Shown piece by piece: positions 1-9,042 of a stretch of DNA of 64,000 bases. The notes beneath the pieces were generated by a model. It had not been told where the DNA came from, did no database searches, and saw only the letters and a program-made list of their open reading frames with translations. Within the stretch, counting starts at the first letter, position 1; each line of letters opens with the position of its first letter. Source of the stretch: Amphritea atlantica (GTDB lineage: Bacteria; Pseudomonadota; Gammaproteobacteria; Pseudomonadales; Balneatricaceae); contig CP073344.1 of assembly GCA_024397875.1 (NCBI GenBank), positions 2,471,001 through 2,535,000 of the forward strand, read 5' to 3'. The translations under genes were made by a program, and so were the position numbers.

Positions 1-923
1 GCAGCCAGGTCTTCGCGTGCATCACCTACCGATTTAAACAGCGTGATAGCCTGTTGTGGATCTTCCAACCCGGCACGACCTTTATGACGACCACTACACA
101 GCTCAGTAAACTCGGCGATAATACTTTCCTCGGTGATCGCGCCCTCGCTGATCGGGATGATCAGGTCTCCGGTTTCACTCAGGGCTCCGGCACGCACATC
201 CACAAACACTGAGCAGTTCTGCATGGCGTCGTTATCCGTTTCACGCATAGTGGGGGTAAAACTGCCGACCAGATCAAGATGTGCTCCGTGCTTCATCCAC
301 TCGCCCTTAATCAGCGGCGTGGTGGAGAGGGTTGCACAGCTGATGATATCGGCCCTATTCGCGGCGGACTCCAGCTGATCGGGAGGACACGCTTGAGCAT
401 CAACACCCTGAGCTTTCAGTTCATCTGCCAGCGCGATTGCTTCAGCTTCATTACGATTCCATACAGTGACTTTACGGATCGGTCTGACGCTCATATGCGC
501 CGGTATCAGGTATCTTGCCATGCGTCCGGCACCGACCATCAGCAGATCTGAGGCATCTGCACGGGAGAGAAAACCGGACGCCATCGCCGATGCCGCCGCA
601 GTCCGCCGCGCAGTCAGCTCGTTAGCATCCAGCTGAGCCAGCGGTTCCCCGGTTTGACCGGAGGAAAGGATATAGTTGCTGTTAAGGCCCGGCAATCCAT
701 GGCGATTATTACCCGGGAAGACATTCACCAGCTTAACCCCCAGATACTCGCCTTCCAGCCACGCGGGCATCAGCAGCAGGGTCGCCTGAGGTTCATTGGG
801 CACATTAATGCTATGATGATGACGAACAGGCGCGCAAACATCTTTAGTAAAAATCGTATTAAGTGCTTCGATCAGTCGGTCCCATGGCAGTGCTTCACGG
901 ACCTGATTAGCGTTCAGTTGCAT
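1..923 (-). CDS. Ornithine cyclodeaminase / mu-crystallin family protein (3' end cut by window edge)
   Basis: The translation starts at an ATG at 923 and runs off the left edge after about 307 residues, so only a short C-terminal piece is missing (the family is about 310-330 residues). Visible features are the GVKLVNVFP segment with the conserved Lys near residue 64, LTARRTAAASA near 103-113 and a Rossmann GAGRMA loop at 131-136. The family includes ornithine cyclodeaminase, alanine dehydrogenase (archaeal) and Delta1-pyrroline-2-carboxylate/Delta1-piperideine-2-carboxylate reductases. The exact substrate cannot be read from the sequence. It is divergent from an AraC-type regulator, which is the likely local controller. 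Confidence 0.88.
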   Translation of the reverse strand, partial: MQLNANQVREALPWDRLIEALNTIFTKDVCAPVRHHHSINVPNEPQATLLLMPAWLEGEYLGVKLVNVFPGNNRHGLPGLNSNYILSSGQTGEPLAQLDANELTARRTAAASAMASGFLSRADASDLLMVGAGRMARYLIPAHMSVRPIRKVTVWNRNEAEAIALADELKAQGVDAQACPPDQLESAANRADIISCATLSTTPLIKGEWMKHGAHLDLVGSFTPTMRETDNDAMQNCSVFVDVRAGALSETGDLIIPISEGAITEESIIAEFTELCSGRHKGRAGLEDPQQAITLFKSVGDAREDLA

Positions 924-984
924 AACGGCTTCTCTTATTTTCCGGTTTTAAGTAATCTTAGTCGGAAGTAAGGCCCAGAAGTTA

Positions 985-1011
985 ACTCAGGCTACTGAGT
1001 TTTTGACTCAG
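985..1011. promoter_or_regulatory. ACTCAG/CTGAGT inverted-repeat cluster, candidate operator
   Basis: Three half-sites lie in the divergent gap between the cyclodeaminase-like gene and araC: ACTCAG at 985-990, CTGAGT at 995-1000 and ACTCAG at 1006-1011. The first two form a palindrome with a 4-bp spacer, the last two a hairpin with a 5-bp loop. Location between a regulator and a divergent enzyme gene suggests an AraC operator. This is inference. Confidence 0.35.
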
Positions 1012-1049
1012 ACTCTGGAGCATGTCTATTTAACCCGGAAAACCCATCT

Positions 1050-1853
1050 ATGAAACAGAGCCAGGCCCGTCGCAATCTGATCGCCCGTCAAAGCGGTGAG
1101 CACCTGCATGACTTCGCTCAGATTCTGATTGGACTGAATGGCAGGATGGAGTGCGAGTTCTCGCGGGAAAGCGGAGAGATCTCCTCTGGCACACTGGCGA
1201 TTGCACCCGATGGTGAGACCCACCTGTTCAGCGGTCTGAGTGAAGCAAGTGAGCTGCTGGTAATTGACCTGGCCCCCTTTGATCCTTTTATCCAGGCGCT
1301 GGAGCAAAGCTGTAATATCTCCTTTAAAGAAACCATACTGCAACAACCGGAATTCATCACCCTTTCCCCACAGATGTTACCGATGCTGGACTTTGCTGCC
1401 AGCCAGTTGGCCTTGAGTGATCAGCAGATCAGTCAGCAAAGCCGCTATCAGATCAACTGCCAGCTTATTACGCTGTTTATCACCCAGCTATGCCAGCAAT
1501 ACTCAGCGACGCCGGAGATCGACAGCAGATCTTGCCGGCTCAACCGCAGCACACTGAACAGCTATATTGATCAGCGCTTATCCTGTCCACCGGGCAATCT
1601 GGAACTGGCTAACATCCTGAACCTGAGCGAGAGCCATTTTTATTACCTCTGCCAGAAAGAATTTTGCCAGACACCCCAACAATACATCATGTCCCGACGT
1701 ATGCAGCGGGCCCGCTTTCTGCTGCAAAACAGCGATATACCACAGGGAGTCCTGGCAGATGAACTGGGTTTTTCTGATGTCTCAAGTTTCTCCCGGGCGT
1801 TCAAACGCTATTTCAGTATCACCCCCGGCAACGCCCGCAAAATGAAGCGCTGA
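1050..1853 (+). CDS. AraC family transcriptional regulator
   Basis: A 267-residue protein with a cupin-like N-terminal half (about residues 20-90, with the GTLAIAPDGETHLFSGL stretch) and a C-terminal AraC tandem helix-turn-helix (about 165-265). The second helix-turn-helix shows the typical LADELGFSDVSSFSRAFKRYFSITP-type signature, given here in shortened form as ELGFSDVSSFSRAFKR near the end. It is divergently transcribed from the ornithine cyclodeaminase-like gene with 126 bp between them. The role inferred from context is control of that gene in response to an amino acid or amine. The ligand is unknown. Confidence 0.88.
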   Translation: MKQSQARRNLIARQSGEHLHDFAQILIGLNGRMECEFSRESGEISSGTLAIAPDGETHLFSGLSEASELLVIDLAPFDPFIQALEQSCNISFKETILQQPEFITLSPQMLPMLDFAASQLALSDQQISQQSRYQINCQLITLFITQLCQQYSATPEIDSRSCRLNRSTLNSYIDQRLSCPPGNLELANILNLSESHFYYLCQKEFCQTPQQYIMSRRMQRARFLLQNSDIPQGVLADELGFSDVSSFSRAFKRYFSITPGNARKMKR

Positions 1854-1871
1854 TAATGCGGCGGGTAAACG

Positions 1872-2717
1872 TCAGGATGGCATCAATAACTGAGCAACCC
1901 ATTCTGCGGATTGCGGATAGTGATCGGCCTGCAATACAAATTCCTGCCCCCGGGCAACCGCCTGTAACAGACAGTGAGACGGATTGATTTGCCAGCGTTC
2001 GGCTCTGTGATGATAACTCAGCGGTTGACGATCAGCCGGATAAAACCAGCTCGGCAACTGCCACACACTGGGTTTATCTGAACCCGGCTGCGTCAGTTGC
2101 AAGCGTGGATCAAACTGCTCAAATACTCCACTTCCGGCGATATGATTCAGTCCCGGCAGAGACAGCGACTGACGTGCCAGATAGAGAGTATTATTGCTAT
2201 CGGGTTCGCCGTGCAGATGGGGATGATAGTTCAGCCAGGGCTGCTCTCCCGGAGTCAGACTATCAACATGCACAATCTCGTCGATCTGTAGCCACCCCCA
2301 CAGCAGATGACGGGCAGCGGTTCCCGGAATAAAGCGCCAGCGACGTTGATAAATTTCTGCCTCGCGGAACAGACCAAAAAAGAGAAACAGGTCTCCGGGC
2401 TGAATACCCTGCTTACTCAGATGCCCCTGAGCCGATCCGGTTTGTCCCAACAACGGACGCCAGCCGGCAAGCCTTGGCAAATGGCCGTTCAGAAGATCAG
2501 GATCAAGATGGGCACCGCTACTGCTGTTAACTTTAGACCGGGTCAGCTGCGACACCAGACGGCCGGGATTGATGCCCTCAATCTGCAGATCCCGGTAACG
2601 GATCTTTGATCTGACATCGGGAATGGGCAGCGAAAGTAAACGGCCATCCGGCAACACCGGACTGGGACAGCCCCCCGAAGAGGAATCGAAGCCTTTACGG
2701 CTGAAAATAATACGCAT
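1872..2717 (-). CDS. Nmad3-domain protein (putative nucleotide-modification-associated)
   Basis: A 281-residue protein whose N-terminus carries FSRKGFDSSSGGCPSP (about 5-20) and DGRLLSLPIPD (25-35), followed by HLDPDL near 71-76 and GDLFLFFGLFR near 108-118. I recognise these from memory as the signature of the nucleotide modification associated domain 3 family, predicted by comparative genomics to be tied to DNA base modification. No biochemical activity has been established that I know of. It starts one base after the stop of the upstream cupin gene, so the two are almost certainly translationally coupled. No restriction or modification enzyme lies beside it, so this is a stand-alone chromosomal copy. 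Confidence is good for the domain and low for any activity. Confidence 0.75.
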   Translation of the reverse strand: MRIIFSRKGFDSSSGGCPSPVLPDGRLLSLPIPDVRSKIRYRDLQIEGINPGRLVSQLTRSKVNSSSGAHLDPDLLNGHLPRLAGWRPLLGQTGSAQGHLSKQGIQPGDLFLFFGLFREAEIYQRRWRFIPGTAARHLLWGWLQIDEIVHVDSLTPGEQPWLNYHPHLHGEPDSNNTLYLARQSLSLPGLNHIAGSGVFEQFDPRLQLTQPGSDKPSVWQLPSWFYPADRQPLSYHHRAERWQINPSHCLLQAVARGQEFVLQADHYPQSAEWVAQLLMPS

Positions 2718-2718
2718 C

Positions 2719-3363
2719 TCAGAGCAAATGATTAATCTTGATCCACACCCGCGTATCAGCGCCTAAACGATAGCAGCCGTCGGCGTGGGGTCGACGGATC
2801 CAGCAACCCTGCTGAAAGGCATGATGATTTTCAAACAGCTGTCCGGCAATGACAAACAACTCCAGTCCCTTTCTGGCGTGGCTCAGATCCAGTTCTGCTC
2901 CGGTTTCACTGCGCAGCATAAATACCTGCTCATCGTTATGCTGATGCAGATCCAGCCGCTGCAGTGAACTGTCCGGCCCTGACCATGATGCTGCTTCGGT
3001 CTGAAGTGTCAGATGCGCCTGGTCATCCGGCTGAAACTGATGCAGTTTCACCAGAATTGTGCAGCCTTCATGACTAAAAGGTGCGTGGCTGAAGCCTTCC
3101 GGGTTGCGAAAATAGGTGCCGGCAGAATAGTCGCCACTCTGGTCGGAAAACACGCCGTCAAGCACCAGAATTTCTTCACCTGCAGGGTGGCCATGGGATG
3201 AGAAGGACGCGCCCGGATCATAACGAACGATACTGGTCGCATGCCCCTGTTCCGCATCCTCCCGGGCCAGGGGTTTGCGCCAGACACCCGGCATCGGACT
3301 GGCAACCCAGCTTAGTGTTTGGCTATCAATACTCACGGGCTGAGTAAAATCCATATTCAGCAT
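2719..3363 (-). CDS. ChrR-like cupin domain protein
   Basis: About 214 residues from the ATG at 3363, chosen because CGGAG lies five bases upstream; an ATG 21 bases further out is the alternative. The core looks like the ChrR-type anti-sigma-factor cupin: FSSHGHPAGEEILVLDG contains HGH and the Glu pair expected to bind metal (near residues 57-64), followed by YFRNPEGFSHAPFS. A second, weaker cupin repeat follows (LDLHQHNDEQVF, then GLELFVIAG). It lacks the N-terminal zinc-finger of true ChrR anti-sigma factors and no ECF sigma gene is adjacent. It ends one base before the Nmad3 gene, which makes them one operon. Confidence 0.8.
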   Translation of the reverse strand: MLNMDFTQPVSIDSQTLSWVASPMPGVWRKPLAREDAEQGHATSIVRYDPGASFSSHGHPAGEEILVLDGVFSDQSGDYSAGTYFRNPEGFSHAPFSHEGCTILVKLHQFQPDDQAHLTLQTEAASWSGPDSSLQRLDLHQHNDEQVFMLRSETGAELDLSHARKGLELFVIAGQLFENHHAFQQGCWIRRPHADGCYRLGADTRVWIKINHLL

Positions 3364-3454
3364 AGCGACTCCGGCAATCTGCAAAGCAGATCAGTATACC
3401 CGGACGATGGGATTCACTCTAACAGAATCAGTTTTCCGGCCGGTCTCTGACTGA

Positions 3455-3961
3455 TCAGATCTGCCGGATATGGCTCATATCGTACAACTCATCCGGTGCA
3501 CAGCTGATCTCTCCGTGAGGATTATTCTGCATCAGTTGTAGAAACTGCTCGCGCTTCAGGTGGATCAGATGGCGGTGATCTCCCCCCTCCAGATAGATAT
3601 CATCCTCCTCTTGCAGTGCATCATCCCAGATAACATCCAGACCATAAGCCTGCCCGATCGCAGGGATAGCCCCTTTATCACAGTCCCCGAACAGCGCATC
3701 AAGCTCCTTTTCATGCGTCAGACTCAGATGGCTGCCCACCATACTTTCAACCTGAGGTAACATCAGCCGGTTCATCGCCGGGATTGCGACCAGCAGATAA
3801 TGATTATGATGGTTAACCACCACCGCCTTAGCAACTTGCGCAAGCGGCAGCGAAGCACTCATCCCGGATTGTACCGCAGATGCCGAAAAAGGATGCTCTA
3901 CCACATCGTAATGACACGCTTTATTACTGAGATACGAGTCAAGCGTCATTGCCACAGCCAT
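3455..3961 (-). CDS. YbaK/EbsC-family aminoacyl-tRNA deacylase
   Basis: A 168-residue YbaK-type editing domain protein. It contains VAKAVVV (substrate-pocket Lys near 44-48), LMLPQVESM and the GAIPAIGQAYGL loop that corresponds to the conserved G-x-x-P-P/A-G element of the family. These proteins hydrolyse mischarged aminoacyl-tRNAs such as Cys-tRNAPro or Ala-tRNAPro; which substrate applies here cannot be said. The start is supported by GAGGAGGTAAGG a few bases before the ATG. It is a stand-alone domain, not fused to a synthetase. Confidence 0.85.
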   Translation of the reverse strand: MAVAMTLDSYLSNKACHYDVVEHPFSASAVQSGMSASLPLAQVAKAVVVNHHNHYLLVAIPAMNRLMLPQVESMVGSHLSLTHEKELDALFGDCDKGAIPAIGQAYGLDVIWDDALQEEDDIYLEGGDHRHLIHLKREQFLQLMQNNPHGEISCAPDELYDMSHIRQI

Positions 3962-4171
3962 AACCTTACCTCCTCTTATTGCTGTCGTTGTCTTAACTCA
4001 GTATAGGTGTGGATGACGCAGATAACCTCACCTTAAGAGTGGATAAAAACCGTATTTACACCAAAAAGACTATCTGCCCCCATTGGTAACCTTTCGAGCT
4101 TATGCGTCTTGACAGTGACTTCGGGCAGGGTCACATTTAACTCAATTCAACGGCCATTGCTGGTTAAACAT

Positions 4172-5764
4172 ATGCTGCATTCCGAAACGCACGAAATCAT
4201 CAGTCAACTTGCAGACCTGACAAGTGCGCTGACCACTGAGAAAGATCACGTCAAGTTGCTGGATCGCATCATTATTGGCTGTATGAACCTGACCAATGCC
4301 GATGGTGGAACCCTCTACACCGTCGACGGGGAAAACGCTAACGAGCTGCACTTCAGCATTCTCCATAACCGTTCTCTGGATATCCACCAAAAACCACGGA
4401 ATATGCCCGCTGTAAAGATCTATAACGCCCAGAAACAGGCATCGAAACTCGTCGCAGCTCAGGCTTTTGTGCAACAGAAAACAATCAATATTCCAGATGC
4501 CTATTGCTCAGATCAGTATGATTTTTCGGGTACCCGAAAATTTGATAAGCAACTAGGCTATTACTCCAAATCATTTCTCTGTGTGCCACTGCAGGACCAC
4601 GAAGGCGAAGTTATCGGTGTTCTTCAGTTAATTAACGCGTTAGACAAAAATAATCAGGTCATTACCTTTCCTGAATACCAGCAACATCTGGTTGAGTCAC
4701 TGGCGTCTCTTGCCGCGACTGTATTGACAAAACGACGCCTGATCGATGCCCAGCGGGAGCTTTTTGAATCCTTTATTAAAATGATGGGGCGCGCAATTGA
4801 CCATAAATCGCCGGTGACCGGTAAACATTGTGAACAGGTCCCTGAAATCGCAATGTTACTGGCTGAAGCGGTCAACCAAAGTGGCAACCACAAATATGCA
4901 GATACTCAGTTTAACGAACAGGAGATGTATGAACTGCGCATTGCCGCCTGGCTTCACGATTGCGGCAAAATAACCACGCCCGAACACATTATCGACAAAG
5001 CCACTAAGCTTCATTCGATGTTTGATCGTATTGAACTGCTGGAATCCCGCACCCGTGAATATAAACTGCAACTGCAGCTCAATCACTATCGTTCGCTACC
5101 GGGGCTGTCAGCAGACGAGGCAAAACAGGCTGAGTTACAGATGGTATCGCAGTGCCGCACACTCGATGACGATATCGCCTTCCTGAAACAGAGTAACACC
5201 GGTTCAGAATTTATGGCTGATGAGGATGTTGAGCGGATCAGACAGATCGCTGAAATAAGCTGGACAGACTGCGATGGCAACCTGCGACAACTACTCACCG
5301 AAGACGACACAGAAAACCTCTGTATCCGCAAAGGCACGTTGCTACCCAGTGAGATTCAGGTCATGCGTGACCATATCAAAGTGACTATCGATATGCTGGA
5401 ATCACTTCCCTACCCCAAACCATTAGCTCAGGTACCTGAGATTGCCTGTAATCATCATGAGCACCTTGACGGAAGTGGTTATCCCAGAAGCCTGACTGGC
5501 GATAAGATATCGCTACGCGCCAGAATCATGTGCATTGCTGATATCTTCGAAGCACTCACCTCGGCGGACCGGCCCTATAAAAAAGGGATGCTGTTATCCC
5601 AGGCGATGAACATTATCGGACGTAAGGTTGAAGACAACCATCTCGACGCAAACCTGTTTACAGTGTTTGTCGAAAGCGGCGCCTATCTTCAATACGCCAG
5701 ACAACATATGACGCCCCGCCAGATTGATGATGTTGATCTGGAAACCCTTCCGGGGCTTGTTTAG
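4172..5764 (+). CDS. GAF domain/HD-GYP protein with large insertion in the HD-GYP domain
   Basis: About 530 residues from ATG 4172; a TTG at 4109 would add 21 residues and neither start has a strong ribosome-binding site. A GAF domain occupies about 25-185 (GYYSKSFLCVPL, GVLQLINA). The HD-GYP module follows: HDCGK at 262-266 and HHEHLDGSGYP at 428-438, with later ADIFEALTSADRPYKKG. HD-GYP proteins hydrolyse cyclic di-GMP, so a signal-controlled c-di-GMP phosphodiesterase is the likely role. Unusually, about 105 residues (roughly 283-388, rich in charged helix-forming residues) are inserted between the HD pair and the helix LLPSEIQVMRDH that normally follows almost at once. No receiver domain or membrane segment is present. 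Confidence 0.9.
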   Translation: MLHSETHEIISQLADLTSALTTEKDHVKLLDRIIIGCMNLTNADGGTLYTVDGENANELHFSILHNRSLDIHQKPRNMPAVKIYNAQKQASKLVAAQAFVQQKTINIPDAYCSDQYDFSGTRKFDKQLGYYSKSFLCVPLQDHEGEVIGVLQLINALDKNNQVITFPEYQQHLVESLASLAATVLTKRRLIDAQRELFESFIKMMGRAIDHKSPVTGKHCEQVPEIAMLLAEAVNQSGNHKYADTQFNEQEMYELRIAAWLHDCGKITTPEHIIDKATKLHSMFDRIELLESRTREYKLQLQLNHYRSLPGLSADEAKQAELQMVSQCRTLDDDIAFLKQSNTGSEFMADEDVERIRQIAEISWTDCDGNLRQLLTEDDTENLCIRKGTLLPSEIQVMRDHIKVTIDMLESLPYPKPLAQVPEIACNHHEHLDGSGYPRSLTGDKISLRARIMCIADIFEALTSADRPYKKGMLLSQAMNIIGRKVEDNHLDANLFTVFVESGAYLQYARQHMTPRQIDDVDLETLPGLV

Positions 5765-6022
5765 AACAGCTCCAGACGATGCCTATTTATGAGGATGACT
5801 GACCACTGAGCCCTACTGGTTTTCCGGGAGCGCTCTGTTGAAACGCCAAGATCTGCTGCCGATACGGATGCTGCTCAATCAAAGACTTCTGTCGAATGTG
5901 AGTAAAGCGCTTATCTGGGTAAAGCGTTAGGCCCGACTATATGTCAACAAACCACTGTGTTATAAAAGTACGCTTAAGTGCACCGGTATTAGTCATTTAC
6001 GTCAGCGCCATCGGAGATAGAA

Positions 6023-6784
6023 GTGAAAATTGAGATTCTGGGATGTAGCGGCGGTATCGGTCCGGGCCTGAAGACGACGACGTTTCTGATAGATGATAGC
6101 CTTCTGCTGGATGCCGGGACGGGTGTTGAACTGCTGACTATCGAGCGATTACTGAACATTCGTGATGTAGTGATTACCCACGGCCATCTGGATCACATTA
6201 TCGGCTTGCCGCTGATGCTGGCAACCATCTTCGATCAGCACCGGGATCCCATCAATATTTACGCTCACCCGGCGGTGATTACCGCGCTTGAGCAGCATAT
6301 TTTCAACTGGACCATCTGGCCTGACTACACCCGACTTCCTGAAGCTAAACCCATTATCAACCTGCACCCGGTTGATGTCGGAGACATTCTGAAGCTCCAG
6401 AACAAAACAATTGAAGTCATGCCGGCTGAACATCCTACGCCAACCGTAGGTTATCTGATCAGTGATGGGCTCAACATTTTTGTCTTTACCGGGGACACAG
6501 GCACCAATGATCAACTCTGGCCACTGCTGAATCAGAGAAAACCTGACCTGCTGATTATCGATGTCTCTTTTACCGATGAGTCCGACGCATTAGCCCGGGT
6601 AAGTGGCCACCTCACCCCTTCACTGTTAACTCAGCAACTGACTCAGCTGGAAGCAAATCCGCGTATAGCCATTACTCATCTTAAACCGGGAGTTGAAGAT
6701 GCCATCATGCAACAGTGCTTGCGGTTATTGCCCCACCGGCAGATTGATCGCCTTCAGCAGGGTGAAGTCATCACACTCAGTTAA
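6023..6784 (+). CDS. Metallo-beta-lactamase-fold 3',5'-cyclic-nucleotide phosphodiesterase-like protein
   Basis: A 253-residue MBL-fold hydrolase starting at GTG 6023 behind GGAGATAG. The metal motif THGHLDHIIG is at about 52-61 (H53, H55, D57, H58); further ligands are likely the His in AEHPTP, the Asp in FTGDTG and the His in ITHLKPG. The overall pattern, with the N-terminal GCSGGIGPGLKTTTFLID, resembles class II cAMP phosphodiesterases and related RNase Z-like proteins. The preceding gene is an HD-GYP protein, so both may act on cyclic nucleotide signals, but the 258-bp gap argues against a tight operon. Confidence 0.8.
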   Translation: MKIEILGCSGGIGPGLKTTTFLIDDSLLLDAGTGVELLTIERLLNIRDVVITHGHLDHIIGLPLMLATIFDQHRDPINIYAHPAVITALEQHIFNWTIWPDYTRLPEAKPIINLHPVDVGDILKLQNKTIEVMPAEHPTPTVGYLISDGLNIFVFTGDTGTNDQLWPLLNQRKPDLLIIDVSFTDESDALARVSGHLTPSLLTQQLTQLEANPRIAITHLKPGVEDAIMQQCLRLLPHRQIDRLQQGEVITLS

Positions 6785-6885
6785 AGCCGGGATCCGCAAA
6801 GGCTATAACACTGTCTATGCTATCTTTATATTCATTCTGCCGCTTACTTAACCACACCGTGTAAACCGGTATCAGGAGCCCTGAG

Positions 6886-7101
6886 CTGAACACAAACAAG
6901 CGTACTCTCTCAGCACGTCCCCGCGACACAAACTCACCTTGTGTGCGCAACTGCTGCCTGGACAACGAGGATATCTGTATGGGGTGCCACAGGAGCCTTG
7001 AAGAAATCCTGGCCTGGCACGCCTTAACCGAGAGCGAAAGAGACGCCGTATTAGTCGTGTGTCAGGCCAGAAAACAAGCGCAACAGGCCAAGGGACACTA
7101 A
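6886..7101 (+). CDS. DUF1289 small Cys-rich protein, apparent CTG start
   Basis: The frame 6865-7101 encodes SPCVRNCCLDNEDICMGC followed by HRSLEEILAWHALTESERDA, the hallmark of DUF1289 (C-x3-C-x-L-D...C-x-G-C-x-R-t-x-x-E-I-x-x-W). There is no ATG, GTG or TTG between the upstream stop at 6862-6864 and the first conserved Cys. The in-frame ATG at 6979 would delete the Cys motif. An AGGAG at 6874-6878 lies seven bases before a CTG at 6886, giving a 71-residue product of normal family length. Function is unknown; the four Cys suggest metal binding. The gene overlaps the convergent recQ end by 3 bases. Confidence 0.75.
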   Translation: MNTNKRTLSARPRDTNSPCVRNCCLDNEDICMGCHRSLEEILAWHALTESERDAVLVVCQARKQAQQAKGH

Positions 7102-9026
7102 GCCGATAACGCTTCGACCTTCTGGCGTAACTCGGCATATCTCAGATTTTCACAACTGCCGAAGCCACTCAACTGACGCACTTTATTTCGACTGAATAAC
7201 GGCACACTTATACCCGCCAGGAAGCGGCACTGAGTGTCTGGGGTGACCGGAACCGACAGATGCTGACGCAACCCTGTCAGATCGCTGATAAGTTGCTCAT
7301 CAGACGGCCAGCGGGGCGATTCTGAATATTCAAGCACCGCCGGCTGCCCCCGACAGACCGAACAGTGACCGCAATTTTCTGCACTTTGGTGATCATCAAA
7401 ATAGAGCGCCAGATTGCGGCTGAGACAGCTGTCCAGTTCAAAGAAACTCACCAACGCGGCGATCCGGGCAATCTCTTTGTGCTCTTTATCGATAAAATAA
7501 TCATACAGCTTCTGGCTCAGGGCTGAGTCCGCCAGCATCGCCTGATCGACCTGAAATACGTCCGTTACTTTTTTGGTTTCCAGCTCAATCAGCCGTTGCT
7601 CCGACAGATAGTCCAGTGCAGAAACCACTCGCTTGCGGTCACAATTGTAGCTCGAATAAAGACTCTCGAACGCCAGAGTCCCCCAGATCCGCTTAAACTG
7701 CGTGTTGGCAAGTACCGCCGCAAGAAAATCTCTTCGCTCTCCGGCAAAACGATCCAGAATCTCCTTTTCCGGTTGTAACAACTTAAACTTAAAGTCGGCA
7801 AAGTAAGCATAGAGAGGCTGTATCACCCCCAACAACTCCAGCTGAACCAGCAGGGTTTTCATCGGCAGCTGGCGAATATTACTGGCGGTGGATAAAGCAT
7901 TCAGCTGTAATTCCCACTGGCCGTTCTGACACTCATTACGGATATTATCGAGGACAAACGCTATGCCGCTAAGTTCAGGGGTATCCCCATAGACAAAATT
8001 CTCAACGGTATTCAGGCCATCCAGGTTAGCCAGAGTGATACAGTTCGATGGTTGTCCGTCACGTCCGGCCCGGCCAATCTCCTGACTGTAGTTTTCAATT
8101 GACTTGGGCAGATCATAGTGGATAACAAAGCGGATATTACTCTTATCGATCCCCATGCCAAAGGCGATGGTCGCGACCACCACATCGATCCGACCCGCCA
8201 TAAAACCGGTCTGAATCTGTTGCCGCTTCTGGTCCTCAAAACCAGCATGATACGCCGATGCATTCACCCCCTGTTGCAGCAGAAAACCGGCAACCTCCTC
8301 GGCACTGTGCTGCAGAGTAACGTAGACGATCCCAGGCCCCTTCTGCTCAGCAATCAGCTGCGCCAGTCGATGGCGCTTTTCAGCAGTGCTTACCGGTAGC
8401 ACAGTAAGATCCAGATTAGCACGGTAAAAGCCGGTCTGGACTATATGCTGCTCATCAATACCAAATTTCTGTGCCATATCCAGCTTGACCTTTCTGGTCG
8501 CCGTGGCGGTTAACAGCAACACCAGCGGGATATTCAGCGATGCCCGATAAGCCGGAAGTTTGAGATAATCAGGGCGGAAGTTATGCCCCCATTCAGAGAT
8601 ACAGTGAGCCTCATCCACGACCAGCATCGACACCGGTACCGACTGGATAAACTGCCGGAAACGTTCATTCTTAAAACGCTCCACCGAAACCATCAGAATT
8701 TTTGTCGTGCCGTTACGCACATCACTCATCACCTGACGATTCTGTTCCGGGGTCAGGGTTGAATCAATACTGGCAGCAGCAATCCCCTTACTGGCCAGGA
8801 ACTCCAGCTGATCTTTCATCAACGCCAACAGGGGTGAGACCACCAGAGTCAGATGAGGAAGCTGGGTTGCGCTTAACTGATAACAAAGTGATTTACCCGA
8901 GCCGGTGGGAAAGATCGCTAAAGAGGAGTGGCCTTGCAATAACTGACCGACTGTCTGCTCCTGACCAGGCCGGAACTGATCAAAGCCAAAAAAGTGTTTA
9001 AGCGGGGTCTGCAGGTCGGTTACCAT
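7098..9026 (-). CDS. RecQ-family ATP-dependent DNA helicase
   Basis: A 642-residue superfamily 2 helicase. The order is: Q-motif/FDQFRPGQEQ near 14-23, Walker A FPTGSGKS near 39-46, VVDEAHCISEWGH (DEAH box, about 136-148), LTATAT, YHAGFEDQKR, and VVATIAFGMGIDKSNIRFVIH with YSQEIGRAGRDGQPS (motifs V-VI). A RecQ zinc-binding segment CLSRNLALYF...CGHCSVC lies near 545-570. A canonical HRDC domain is not evident in the C-terminal tail. Members unwind DNA 3' to 5' in recombination and fork repair. It resembles the RecQ paralogue group found beside the main recQ in marine gammaproteobacteria. The short leader holds competing hairpins (see separate entry). Confidence 0.92.
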   Translation of the reverse strand: MVTDLQTPLKHFFGFDQFRPGQEQTVGQLLQGHSSLAIFPTGSGKSLCYQLSATQLPHLTLVVSPLLALMKDQLEFLASKGIAAASIDSTLTPEQNRQVMSDVRNGTTKILMVSVERFKNERFRQFIQSVPVSMLVVDEAHCISEWGHNFRPDYLKLPAYRASLNIPLVLLLTATATRKVKLDMAQKFGIDEQHIVQTGFYRANLDLTVLPVSTAEKRHRLAQLIAEQKGPGIVYVTLQHSAEEVAGFLLQQGVNASAYHAGFEDQKRQQIQTGFMAGRIDVVVATIAFGMGIDKSNIRFVIHYDLPKSIENYSQEIGRAGRDGQPSNCITLANLDGLNTVENFVYGDTPELSGIAFVLDNIRNECQNGQWELQLNALSTASNIRQLPMKTLLVQLELLGVIQPLYAYFADFKFKLLQPEKEILDRFAGERRDFLAAVLANTQFKRIWGTLAFESLYSSYNCDRKRVVSALDYLSEQRLIELETKKVTDVFQVDQAMLADSALSQKLYDYFIDKEHKEIARIAALVSFFELDSCLSRNLALYFDDHQSAENCGHCSVCRGQPAVLEYSESPRWPSDEQLISDLTGLRQHLSVPVTPDTQCRFLAGISVPLFSRNKVRQLSGFGSCENLRYAELRQKVEALSA

Positions 9027-9042
9027 TTCCAGTCCTTATTTC

